Origin: SVTX01 sp045659745 | GTDB taxonomy: Bacteria; Bacillota; Clostridia; Oscillospirales; CAG-272 | DNA: 17,455 bases | Direction: 5' to 3' | Assembly: GCA_045659745.1 (NCBI GenBank) | Contig: JAZRCL010000033.1 | Coordinates: 1 to 17,455 of the forward strand | Shown here: positions 5,387-13,127 of the stretch, in pieces | Position numbering within the stretch: position 1 is the stretch's first letter | Layout of the letters: each line of letters begins with the position of its first letter | Position numbers and translations under genes: made by a program | The notes under the pieces: generated by a model | Seen by the model: only the letters and a program-made list of their open reading frames with translations | Databases searched by the model: none | What the model was told of the DNA's origin: nothing

Positions 5387-6634
5387 ATGAAAAACAACAA
5401 CACACCGTTCGGCGCAAAGCTGAACTTCAGAGGTAAGATGCGTCAAACAGGCGCAAGTACCGTAACCTACTTTAAGACAACAGGTAAGCAGAACCTCGTT
5501 ATCGTGCTTGCTACAATAGCACTCTTCATTGTGTTCACGCTTATCAACCCCAACTTCGCAAGCAAGAGCAACCTGCTCCTTATGAGCAAGTCTCTCGTTC
5601 CCTACGCAATACTCGCTCTCGGCGTTACGTTCGTAATCGCAACGGGCGGTATCGACCTTTCTATCGGTACGGTTTGTATCGGTGCTCCCGTTTTGGCAGG
5701 TGCTATCTGCTCCACGGGTGTTACACAGGATGAGGGTACGCTTTGGCTCACCATTCCGATCATCCTTCTTACAGGTCTTCTTTTCGGTCTTGTAAACGGC
5801 TTCCTTATTGCGAAGTGTAAGATCGCTCCCTTTATCGCAACTCTCGGTACAATGCTCTTCTCCCGCGGTATGACCTCGGTAATAGCACAGTACATCACAG
5901 AAAAGACATCCGCTATCAAGTACCCCACAACAGGTTGGTTCCAGAAGCTCTTCACAAGCTATGAAGGCTTCCCCATCGGTGTTATTTGGGTATTGGTTCT
6001 CACAGCTATCTGTATGGTAGTTATGTTCAAGACAAAGATCGGTAGATACATTCTCGCTATAGGTAGTAACGAGGAAGCTGCTCGTCTTTCGGGTATCAAC
6101 GTAGATAAGTACAAGATCATCGCTTACGCAATCGGCGGTCTCTTCGCAGGTATCGCGGCTCTCTTCTGGACAGCTGCTAACCCCTCTCTCACACTCGCAT
6201 CCGGTAACGGTATGGAGCTTGACGCTATCGCAGGCGTTTACATCGGCGGTACAAGCACAACAGGTGGTGCTGCATCCGTAATGGGTACCATCTTCGGTTC
6301 CATCATCCTCGTAGTTATCCGTCAGGGTCTTAACATCGCTCTTATGACGTTCGATATCAACCTCTCCGCTACATTTATTACATATGCAGTAACAGGCGTT
6401 ATCGTTGTAGGTGCAGTTCTTCTCGACGTACTCAAGAAGAAGTCCGCTAACAAGGTTAAGATCGAAACCCCTGCTCAGAAGCAGAAGCGAGAAATCAAGG
6501 AAAGAATAGCCGAGCTTAGAATTGAGCAAGACTACGCGCTTTCCGCAAAGAATAACCCTGAGGCAGACGCTCGCGCAGCGGCAATCCCCGCTGAGATCGC
6601 AGCTCTCAAGGCAGAATACAAAACCATTAAGTAA
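5387..6634 (+). CDS. Sugar ABC importer permease (RbsC/MglC type) with extended C-terminal tail
   Basis: This membrane channel subunit of the CUT2 importer has 415 aa, well above the 320-340 aa usual for RbsC. Family marks are ATGGIDLSIG, the cytoplasmic loop around LSGINVDKYKIIAYAIGGL that contacts the ATPase, and IAGVYIGGTSTTGGAASVMG. An N-terminal extension of about 40 residues precedes the first membrane segment (LVIVLATIALFIVFTLI). After the last segment there is a charged tail from about residue 350 to 415, rich in Lys, Glu and Ala (QKQKREIKERIAELRIEQ), likely a helical or coiled-coil cytoplasmic region. The chosen ATG has GGGAGGAG (5369-5376). The in-frame ATG at 5357 lies inside the ATPase gene and is rejected. 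It is co-transcribed with the ATPase. Confidence 0.95.
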   Translation: MKNNNTPFGAKLNFRGKMRQTGASTVTYFKTTGKQNLVIVLATIALFIVFTLINPNFASKSNLLLMSKSLVPYAILALGVTFVIATGGIDLSIGTVCIGAPVLAGAICSTGVTQDEGTLWLTIPIILLTGLLFGLVNGFLIAKCKIAPFIATLGTMLFSRGMTSVIAQYITEKTSAIKYPTTGWFQKLFTSYEGFPIGVIWVLVLTAICMVVMFKTKIGRYILAIGSNEEAARLSGINVDKYKIIAYAIGGLFAGIAALFWTAANPSLTLASGNGMELDAIAGVYIGGTSTTGGAASVMGTIFGSIILVVIRQGLNIALMTFDINLSATFITYAVTGVIVVGAVLLDVLKKKSANKVKIETPAQKQKREIKERIAELRIEQDYALSAKNNPEADARAAAIPAEIAALKAEYKTIK

Positions 6635-6660
6635 GCCGCAACGGCAAAAAAACAGTAATT

Positions 6661-6680
6661 AAAACCTAGTGAAGGGTTTT
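6661..6680 (+). other. Small hairpin between permease and binding-protein genes
   Basis: AAAACC (6661-6666) pairs with GGTTTT (6675-6680) across an 8-nt loop in the 82-nt gap before the binding-protein gene. The stem is short and weak. It could mark an mRNA processing or stability site, but it may be chance. Confidence 0.25.
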
Positions 6681-6716
6681 ATTAAATAATTTATTAATTT
6701 TCAGGAGGAATCCACA

Positions 6717-7748
6717 ATGAAAAAGTTCACAAAGATCCTCGCGATCGTATTGGCTCTCACATGCGTACTTTGCGCATTCGCAGCTTGCAAGCCCAACGAG
6801 GAAGACGGCAAGGGCACAATCGCAGTTATCGCTAAGGGCGAAACACACGCTTTCTGGCAGGCAGTTAAGGCTGGCGCAGAGCAGGCTGGTAAGGACTACG
6901 GCTACAACGTAACCTTCCGCGGACCTACAGCAGAGTCCGAAGAGTACGTTGGTACACAGAGAGAGATGGTTCAGGCAGCTCTTAATGACAAGAGCGTAAA
7001 GGGTATCGTTCTCGCAACAATCGGTCTTGGCTTCGGCGAAGAGCTCAACCAGGCATTCGAGAAGAAGATCCCCGTAGTTGAATTCGACTCCGGTCTTTAC
7101 AACAACAACGCAGACGTAACAGCTGGCAAGGACCCCGTTATCGGTAGCGTTGCTACTGACAACAAGGCTGCTGCAGGCGTAGTTGCTGAAAACTTCTTCA
7201 AGTACCTCGCTGACAAGGGTCTCGCAGTTGACGGCTACAAGGTAGGTATCATTCAGCACGACTCCACATCCACAGGTATCGACAGAGCTGCTGGATTCAA
7301 GGAGGGTATGGAAAAGGCTGCTACAGAGGCAGGCATCACTCTCGACATCAAGGTTGAGGTTAAGACAAACAACTCCGGTGAGTACAAGCTCGGTCTCACA
7401 GCTCTCAAGGAGTGGGGCGCACAGTCCATCTTCATGACAAACGAAGGCGTTGTTAACGAAGTATTCCCTGAGATCTCCGATAACGCAGCTAACTACAAGG
7501 ACATCCTCTTCTGCGGTTTCGACGCAGGTACAAACCAGTACAACTGGATGAAGGATCACGGCGAGAACTACGCTCTCCTCGTTGGTTCTGTTGCACAGGA
7601 CTCCTACAACATCGGCTACAGAGCAGTTGAGCTCGCAGCTAAGAAGATCGCTGGCGAATCCGTTACTGACGTTGGTATCGCAGGTGTATGGTACACTTCC
7701 GAGAACATCGACGAGCAGAAGGATAAGAACATCTTCTACATGGGCTAA
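6717..7748 (+). CDS. Sugar ABC importer substrate-binding lipoprotein
   Basis: The lipid-anchored extracellular receptor of the importer, 343 aa. Residues 1-23 form a lipoprotein signal peptide (MKKFTKILAIVLALTCVLC) with the lipidated Cys at 24 (FAAC). The mature part is a two-lobe type I periplasmic binding fold (ribose/galactose class): GTIAVIAKGETHAFWQAVKA starts lobe 1, VGSVATDNKAAAG lies near the hinge, and DSTSTGIDRAAGFKEGM and CGFDAGTNQ lie in lobe 2. The start has a strong AGGAGGA site (6703-6709). The codons are strongly biased to a narrow set, as expected for a highly expressed receptor. It follows the permease after 82 nt and is followed by a hairpin before fucI. The sugar bound is not readable from sequence. 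L-fucose is inferred from fucI and fucU. Confidence 0.95.
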   Translation: MKKFTKILAIVLALTCVLCAFAACKPNEEDGKGTIAVIAKGETHAFWQAVKAGAEQAGKDYGYNVTFRGPTAESEEYVGTQREMVQAALNDKSVKGIVLATIGLGFGEELNQAFEKKIPVVEFDSGLYNNNADVTAGKDPVIGSVATDNKAAAGVVAENFFKYLADKGLAVDGYKVGIIQHDSTSTGIDRAAGFKEGMEKAATEAGITLDIKVEVKTNNSGEYKLGLTALKEWGAQSIFMTNEGVVNEVFPEISDNAANYKDILFCGFDAGTNQYNWMKDHGENYALLVGSVAQDSYNIGYRAVELAAKKIAGESVTDVGIAGVWYTSENIDEQKDKNIFYMG

Positions 7749-7797
7749 TATCCCAACTCAATTATACGGTATAAAAACTGAATAATTAAATTTTCCG

Positions 7798-7831
7798 AGT
7801 CCCTCCCTGTCTTGGCAGGGAGGGACTTTGA
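7798..7831 (+). terminator. Intercistronic hairpin between the binding-protein gene and fucI
   Basis: A 12-bp perfect stem AGTCCCTCCCTG/CAGGGAGGGACT (7798-7809 with 7816-7827) with a 6-nt loop. Only a short TTT follows, so it may be a leaky terminator or an mRNA 3' stabiliser that raises binding-protein level over that of fucI. Confidence 0.65.
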
Positions 7832-7917
7832 AATAGAGTGGCTACTCTGAAATTAATTAAAATTAAAACTACTAAAATCGAAATCAATAAAAACTACATA
7901 AATTTGGAGGAATTATT

Positions 7918-9747
7918 ATGGCACAGAACAGATACGTTGGCGATTACCCCGTAATCGGTATCCGTCCTATAGTTGACGGTAGACGCGGACCTCAGATGAT
8001 GCGTGAATCTCTCGAGCCCCTTGTTTGGGCAATGGCAGAGTCCGCTAAGAAGCTTTTTGAAGAAAACCTTTTCTACTCCAACGGCGAGCCCGTTAAGGTA
8101 GTAATGGCTGACACTTGCATCGGTCGTGTTCCCGAGGCTGCTGCTTGCGCTAACAAGTTCAAGAAGGAAGGCGTTTCCATCACACTCTCCGTAACTCCCT
8201 GCTGGTGCTACGGATCCGAGACAATGGATATGGATCCTCATACAATCAAGGGCGTTTGGGGCTTCAACGGCACAGAGCGTCCCGGCGCAGTTTACCTTGC
8301 AGCGGTTCTTGCAGGTCACGCGCAGAAGGGTCTTCCCGCGTTTGGTATTTACGGACATGAAGTACAGGATAGAGACCAGGTAACCCAGATGCCCGAGGAC
8401 GTTAAGGAAAAGCTCCTCAGATTCGGTCGAGCAGCTGTTGCAGTTGCAACTATGAGAGGTAAGTCTTACCTCCAGATCGGCTCTCAGTGCATGGGTATTG
8501 CAGGATCTATCATGGATCAGGCTATGCTTGAGGAATATTTCGGCATGAGAGTTGAGTCTGTTGACGAGGTTGAGATCCTTCGTAGAATGGAAGAAGGAAT
8601 CTACTGTGAAGAGGACTACCAGAAGGCTCTTGCTTGGACAAAGGAACACTGCAAGGAAGGCAGAGACGACAACCCCGAAGAGGTTGACTTCCTTGGCGAG
8701 AAGGTTCGCATTAAGTTCACTCCCGAAGAAAAAGAAAAGCAGTGGGAATTCACTGTTAAGATGTACTGCATAATCAAGGACCTCATGGCAGGCAACCCCC
8801 GTCTTTCCGACAAGTTCGAGGAAGAAAAGGTTGGACACAACGCAATCGCTGGCGGTTTCCAGGGTCAGAGACAGTGGACAGACCACTGGCCCAACTGTGA
8901 CTACCCCGAGGCACTTCTCTCCTCTTCCTTTGACTACGAGGGCGCTCGTGAGCCTTACACGCTCGCTACCGAGAACGATATTCTCAACGGTATGAGCATG
9001 CTTATGATGAGATTGCTCACACACAGAGCTCAGATTTTCGCTGACGTTCGTACATACTGGTCCGGCGAGGCTACTGAAAGAGTTACAGGCTACAAGCTCG
9101 AGGGTAAGGCAGCTGAGTCCAACGGTATCATTCACCTTCTCAACTCCGGTGCTGCTTGTCTTGACGCTTCCGGCGTTTGCACAGACGAAAACGGCAACGC
9201 TACCATGAAGAGATGGTGGGAAGTTACCGAAGAGGATATCAAGAAGATGACCGAAGCTACCGTTTGGTGCGAAGCAGGTCAGGATAACTTCCGCGGCGGC
9301 GGATTCTCCAGCCACTACACAACAAAGGCAGAAATGCCCTGCACTATGATCCGTATGAATCTCGTTAAGGGTCTCGGTCCCGTTCTTCAGATTGCTGAAG
9401 GCTGGACTGTAAACCTTCCCGATGAGGTTTCCGATACACTTATGGAAAGAACTAACCCCACATGGCCCTGCACTTGGTTCGCTCCTCGTTGCGACGGCAA
9501 GGAAGGTTCTCCCTTCAAGACCGCTTATGAGGTTATGATGAACTGGGGCGCTAACCACGGTGCTATCTCCTACGGTCACATAGGCGCAGACCTCATTACT
9601 ATGTGCTCTATGCTCCGTATCCCCGTTTGCATGCACAACGTTCCCGAGGACGATATCTACCGTCCCGCTGCTTGGAATGCTTTCGGTATGGATAAGGAAG
9701 GCCAGGACTACCGCGCTTGCGCAACATACGGTCCTATGTATAAGTAA
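7918..9747 (+). CDS. fucI: L-fucose isomerase
   Basis: FucI converts L-fucose to L-fuculose (and D-arabinose to D-ribulose) in the cytoplasm with Mn2+. The protein has 609 aa, against 591 in E. coli, and is full length. It begins with the family's YPVIGIRPIVDGRRG. The metal-binding Glu and Asp of E. coli (E337, D361) align with E352 in ATEND and D376 in FADVRTYWS, at the same 24-residue spacing. The metal His (H528) is probably H547 in NWGANHG. GGFQGQRQWTDHWPN and MLRIPVCMHNV are also typical. ATG 7918 is preceded by GGAGG (7906-7910). The gene lies 169 nt after the binding-protein gene, with the hairpin between, so it is probably read through from the ABC promoter. I saw no strong promoter of its own. 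D-arabinose isomerase use is a possible alternative physiological role. Confidence 0.97.
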   Translation: MAQNRYVGDYPVIGIRPIVDGRRGPQMMRESLEPLVWAMAESAKKLFEENLFYSNGEPVKVVMADTCIGRVPEAAACANKFKKEGVSITLSVTPCWCYGSETMDMDPHTIKGVWGFNGTERPGAVYLAAVLAGHAQKGLPAFGIYGHEVQDRDQVTQMPEDVKEKLLRFGRAAVAVATMRGKSYLQIGSQCMGIAGSIMDQAMLEEYFGMRVESVDEVEILRRMEEGIYCEEDYQKALAWTKEHCKEGRDDNPEEVDFLGEKVRIKFTPEEKEKQWEFTVKMYCIIKDLMAGNPRLSDKFEEEKVGHNAIAGGFQGQRQWTDHWPNCDYPEALLSSSFDYEGAREPYTLATENDILNGMSMLMMRLLTHRAQIFADVRTYWSGEATERVTGYKLEGKAAESNGIIHLLNSGAACLDASGVCTDENGNATMKRWWEVTEEDIKKMTEATVWCEAGQDNFRGGGFSSHYTTKAEMPCTMIRMNLVKGLGPVLQIAEGWTVNLPDEVSDTLMERTNPTWPCTWFAPRCDGKEGSPFKTAYEVMMNWGANHGAISYGHIGADLITMCSMLRIPVCMHNVPEDDIYRPAAWNAFGMDKEGQDYRACATYGPMYK

Positions 9748-9760
9748 TTTATAAACGTTT

Positions 9761-9795
9761 CGGTGGGAGGAGCTTGCTCCTCCCACCGTTTTTTC
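9761..9795 (+). terminator. Strong Rho-independent terminator after fucI
   Basis: A 12-bp stem CGGTGGGAGGAG/CTCCTCCCACCG (9761-9772 with 9777-9788), a 4-nt loop CTTG and six T residues. Confidence 0.93.
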
Positions 9796-9811
9796 TGTTT
9801 CATTGTATTAA

Positions 9812-9850
9812 AAGAAAGAACGGTCGACTCGACTGTTCTTTCTGCTTTTT
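9812..9850 (+). terminator. Second, tandem terminator-like hairpin
   Basis: AGAAAGAAC then GGTCG (9813-9826) pairs with CGACTGTTCTTTCT (9830-9843), with one G-T pair and a tiny loop, followed by GCTTTTTT. It starts only 17 nt after the T-run of the first terminator, and there is no gene between them. Confidence 0.65.
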
Positions 9851-9914
9851 TGGGCAACATAACTTACTCAAGCGATTAAATTCTTCCTTATAATATTAAA
9901 TATTGTAAAATCTA

Positions 9915-9943
9915 TTGCAATCAGCCGGCTTTTGTGGTATAAT
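9915..9943 (+). promoter_or_regulatory. Extended -10 promoter of the GH78-like gene
   Basis: TTGCAA -35 (9915-9920), a 17-bp spacer and a perfect TATAAT -10 (9938-9943) with TG one base upstream (TGGTATAAT). The spacer holds the 8-bp palindrome AGCCGGCT (9923-9930), a possible repressor site. The leader is about 77 nt. Confidence 0.75.
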
Positions 9944-10026
9944 ATTTCATAATGCGAAACTGTTTTTTGTTGCGTTCGTGCAGTGATCTGACATCGGTTT
10001 AAGTAAAAGAAAGGCGCTACTCAATT

Positions 10027-11712
10027 ATGTCAAAGGTCAACGAAAAATTCCCCGCTTTGAATGGGACTTTAAGCGATCCAAGAACAAGAAGATATCTTGT
10101 TCCCAAGAAAATCATACTTACACAGGGCGACGTTACAAATTCAGAATCTCTCCTTGTTGAAAAGACCAATCAGATAACACTTGATCCCGGCAAAGGCTGT
10201 ATTCTGAAAAACAAAGAGTGCGGGCCTCACGCAGCTATACTTGTGGATTTTGGAATTGAGTTTCCCGGTAGTCTGCGTCTTATGGTCTGGAATGTACAAG
10301 GAGAAAACAACAGAGCTAATATTCTTGTCCGTTTCGGCGAGAGTGTAAGCGAGGCTATGACCCAAATATTTGAGGGCAACACTACTAACGACCACGCAAA
10401 CCGCGACCGCATCATAAACGTCGGCTTCCTTTCCGCCAATGAGACGAACGAATCGGGATACCGCTTTGCGTATATTGAACTTCTCGAGCCGAACGGGCTT
10501 GTTGAATTTAAGGCTATTCAGGGTGTATTTACGTATCTCGACCTTGATTATAAAGGATCGTTTGAATGTAACGACGAAAAAATCAATCGAATATGGTCCA
10601 CTGCAGCTTACACTGCTCACGTAAATATGCAGGAATATCTTTGGGACGGCATAAAGAGAGACCGTCTGGTGTGGATAGGAGATATGCATACAGAGGTGCG
10701 CTCTATTCTTACCATCTTCGGAGATAACGAGGTCATTGAGAGATCTCTCGACCTTGTGCGAAATGAAACTCCCGTGGGCAACTGGATGAACGGCATGTCG
10801 TCATATTCTCTGTGGTGGCTGCTTATTCAGCACGATCTTTACAGAAGTACGGGAAATATAGAATATCTCTCGGAACAAAAAGAATATCTCTCGAAGCTTC
10901 TTTCTATACTTGCAGACTGTGTTGATGAGAATGGCATAGAGCATATGCCCGAGGATAGATTTATAGACTGGCCAAGCCGAGGCAATGACGTTGCGGTGCA
11001 CGCAGGTCTGCAGGGACTGCTCAAAATAGCCCTTGACTGCGGCGCGGAGCTTATTGAAATACTTGGAGAGAACAAAATCGCAGATAAATGTACCGTGGCA
11101 TCTCAAAGAATGTCTGCCCATATTCCAAATTGCGCAGGCTCAAAGCAAGCCGCTTCACTGCTTATTCTCGCCGGCATAGGCGATACGGAAAAGCTTCACC
11201 GAGAGGTAATAGCACCCGGCGGAGCTGCGGGATACTCCACGTTCTTTGGTTATTATATTCTCGCTGCAAAGGCCATCGCGGGAGATCTTGCAGGCGCGCT
11301 TGAGGATATGAAAGCATACTTCGGCGGAATGCTTGACGTTGGCGCTACTACGTTCTGGGAGGACTTCAACATCTTGTGGCTTGAAAATGCGTCAAGAATA
11401 GATCAGCCCATACCTGAAGGCAAGATAGATATTCACGGAGCTTACGGCGACTTCTGTTATAAGGGATTCCGGCATTCACTGTGTCACGGCTGGGCGTCAG
11501 GCCCCTGCCCATTCCTTACGCACTATGTTCTCGGCGTAAGAGCCTTAGCTCACGACATTTACGAGATAAAACCCAATCTTGCCTCTCTTGAGTGGGTCAA
11601 GGGTACTGCCCCCACTCCTCACGGCATTATTGAGGTCTCGGCAAAAAAGGTAGACGACAAGGTGATAATTGACATTAATTCACCCAAAAACATTACTGTC
11701 ATTACTAACTGA
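10027..11712 (+). CDS. GH78-like glycoside hydrolase (alpha-L-rhamnosidase family), cytoplasmic
   Basis: 561 aa, with no signal peptide, so it acts inside the cell on imported glycosides. An N-terminal beta domain (about 1-175) precedes the six-hairpin catalytic domain (from about 180) and a short C-terminal beta domain (GIIEVSAKKVDDKVIIDI). The GH78 loop, usually DCPxRDERxGWxGD, here reads DGIKRDRLVWIGD (207-219): one residue is missing, and with it the Glu that acts as general acid in characterised rhamnosidases. The putative base is kept as E445 in ATTFWEDF, and SLCHGWASGP (484-493) is typical of the fold. The substrate may be an L-rhamnoside, an L-fucoside or something else. The gene has its own promoter and lies after the fucI terminators. 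The ribosome site AGAAAGG (10008-10014) is 12 nt from the ATG. Confidence 0.82.
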   Translation: MSKVNEKFPALNGTLSDPRTRRYLVPKKIILTQGDVTNSESLLVEKTNQITLDPGKGCILKNKECGPHAAILVDFGIEFPGSLRLMVWNVQGENNRANILVRFGESVSEAMTQIFEGNTTNDHANRDRIINVGFLSANETNESGYRFAYIELLEPNGLVEFKAIQGVFTYLDLDYKGSFECNDEKINRIWSTAAYTAHVNMQEYLWDGIKRDRLVWIGDMHTEVRSILTIFGDNEVIERSLDLVRNETPVGNWMNGMSSYSLWWLLIQHDLYRSTGNIEYLSEQKEYLSKLLSILADCVDENGIEHMPEDRFIDWPSRGNDVAVHAGLQGLLKIALDCGAELIEILGENKIADKCTVASQRMSAHIPNCAGSKQAASLLILAGIGDTEKLHREVIAPGGAAGYSTFFGYYILAAKAIAGDLAGALEDMKAYFGGMLDVGATTFWEDFNILWLENASRIDQPIPEGKIDIHGAYGDFCYKGFRHSLCHGWASGPCPFLTHYVLGVRALAHDIYEIKPNLASLEWVKGTAPTPHGIIEVSAKKVDDKVIIDINSPKNITVITN

Positions 11713-11724
11713 TTGAGATATAAA
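11696..11724 (+). promoter_or_regulatory. Possible promoter of trkA
   Basis: CTGTCA (11696-11701), a 17-bp spacer and TATAAA (11719-11724). It overlaps the end of the GH78-like gene. The -35 match is weak (4 of 6), and there is no terminator between that gene and trkA, so read-through is also possible. Confidence 0.35.
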
Positions 11725-11750
11725 ATAATTATTTTACACACGGAGGCGCT

Positions 11751-13118
11751 ATGCAAATAGTTATCATTGGAAACGGTGTCGTTGGTGACACTTTAATATC
11801 TTCCATATGCGCAGAGGGACACAACGTCACAGTCATTGACGAAAATCCCGCTCTTATAGACGAGGTCGTTAATAAATACGACGTTTTCGGCGTAGTAGGC
11901 AACGGAGCTTCAGTGGAGGTTCAGCGTGAGGCAAACGTGCAGAATTGCGACGTGCTTATCTCGGTGGCTACCGAGGATGAGCTTAACCTGCTCTGCTGTA
12001 TGATAGGCAAGCGTCTTGGCGCGGCGCACGCGATAGCGCGAGTTCGCAACCCGCAGTACTTAAAGCAGATGGGCTTTATGTGCGAGGAACTTGGAATAGA
12101 TCTCATTGTAAATCCCGAATACGAGGCGGCGCGTGAGGCGGCGAGAGTTATCCGCTTCCCTGTCGCTATGAAGCTTGATAAGTTCGCCAAGGGACGCGTT
12201 GAGGTGCTTGATATTTATATTGACGACGACCATCCTCTCGTAGGTCAGAAGCTTATGGAGCTTCGTTCAAAGTATTCCACAAACGTCCTCATCTGCGCCG
12301 TCAGACACGGCGACGAGGTAGTTATCCCGGGCGGCGATTACGTAATTCGTGAGGGCGATTATATATCAATGACCGCATCTCGTAAGGATATATCCGACTT
12401 TTTTGTAAAGCTGGGAATATTCGTCAAAAAAATTAAGGGCGTGTTTATAATTGGCGGCAACAGTATTTCAAGATATCTCGCAAATATGCTATCATCAGGC
12501 GGCTTCCGCGTGACAATAATTGAGCGTGACGAGGAGGTATGTCGCGAGCTTGCTGACCTCTTCCCCAAGGCGGAGATAATCTGTGGGGATGCCGCAGACC
12601 CCGATCTTTTAGTCGAGGAGGGTATCGACTCTGCCGATGCTTGTGTCGCTATGACGTCTGATGATAAGAACAATATCATCATATCTATGTTCGCAAAAAA
12701 TCACGGTGTTGACAAGGTAATTGCGCGTGTTTCCGCACAGTCCTTCGGAAAGCTTTCCGAGGCCGCAGGAATCGACTCGGACATAAACCCCAAGTATATA
12801 ACCGCAACCCACGTAATAAGATACGTCCGCGGTCTTGCGAATCTCAAAAATAAAGCATCTCAAAGCACTATAAAAACCCTTTACAAGCTTGCGGATAACA
12901 AGGTTGAGGCATTGGAATTCGACGTTGGTGGCGACTTCAGTCAGACAGGCGTACCGCTCAAGGACTTGAAGCTGAAGAGAAATCTTCTTGTCGCGGCAAT
13001 CATACGCGACGGAGACGTCCTGTACCCCAACGGACAGACAACTCTTGAAGTGGGAGATAGCGTAATTGTTATCACCGCCAAGGATCGCATGTATACGCTC
13101 GAAGACATTCTTTTGTGA
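11751..13118 (+). CDS. trkA: Trk potassium uptake regulatory subunit TrkA
   Basis: A peripheral cytoplasmic NAD(H)-binding subunit that gates the TrkH potassium channel. It has 455 aa, the usual length for the double-RCK form. There are two tandem units. The first RCK-N (1-115) has the Rossmann motif GNGVVG (7-12) and the ribose-binding acid D30 in IDENP, followed by an RCK-C (about 135-220). The second RCK-N (from about 230) has GGNSISRYLA (235-244), in which the last motif glycine is replaced, then a GDAADPDLL segment and a C-terminal RCK-C (about 370-455). GGAGG (11742-11746) precedes the ATG. TrkH starts 9 nt after its stop, so they form one operon. Confidence 0.96.
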   Translation: MQIVIIGNGVVGDTLISSICAEGHNVTVIDENPALIDEVVNKYDVFGVVGNGASVEVQREANVQNCDVLISVATEDELNLLCCMIGKRLGAAHAIARVRNPQYLKQMGFMCEELGIDLIVNPEYEAAREAARVIRFPVAMKLDKFAKGRVEVLDIYIDDDHPLVGQKLMELRSKYSTNVLICAVRHGDEVVIPGGDYVIREGDYISMTASRKDISDFFVKLGIFVKKIKGVFIIGGNSISRYLANMLSSGGFRVTIIERDEEVCRELADLFPKAEIICGDAADPDLLVEEGIDSADACVAMTSDDKNNIIISMFAKNHGVDKVIARVSAQSFGKLSEAAGIDSDINPKYITATHVIRYVRGLANLKNKASQSTIKTLYKLADNKVEALEFDVGGDFSQTGVPLKDLKLKRNLLVAAIIRDGDVLYPNGQTTLEVGDSVIVITAKDRMYTLEDILL

Positions 13119-13127
13119 GGGTAAAAT

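Noticed and set aside
5348..6529. 393-codon minus-strand open frame over the permease gene
   Set aside because: It is a shadow frame caused by the biased codons of the permease. The composition is unnatural (very high Cys, Thr and Asp), and there is no ribosome site.
6666..7559. 297-codon minus-strand open frame over the binding-protein gene
   Set aside because: This has the same codon-bias origin. Cys and Val content is extreme, and no motif is recognisable.
7894..9786. 630-codon open frame on the minus strand, antisense to fucI
   Set aside because: It mirrors the fucI gene. The strong codon bias of fucI removes stops in the opposite frame. The product is Ser/Cys/Val/Leu-rich with no family resemblance, and it reads through the terminator hairpin.
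9748..10026. Small RNA or riboswitch between fucI and the GH78-like gene
   Set aside because: The two hairpins are explained as tandem terminators and the rest by a promoter plus a short leader. I saw no conserved aptamer elements.
11664..11674. TGTCAATTATC (minus strand) near the end of the GH78-like gene as another regulator box before trkA
   Set aside because: It resembles the AraC promoter box but is inside coding sequence, and potassium transport genes have no clear reason to join the sugar regulon. I treat it as chance.
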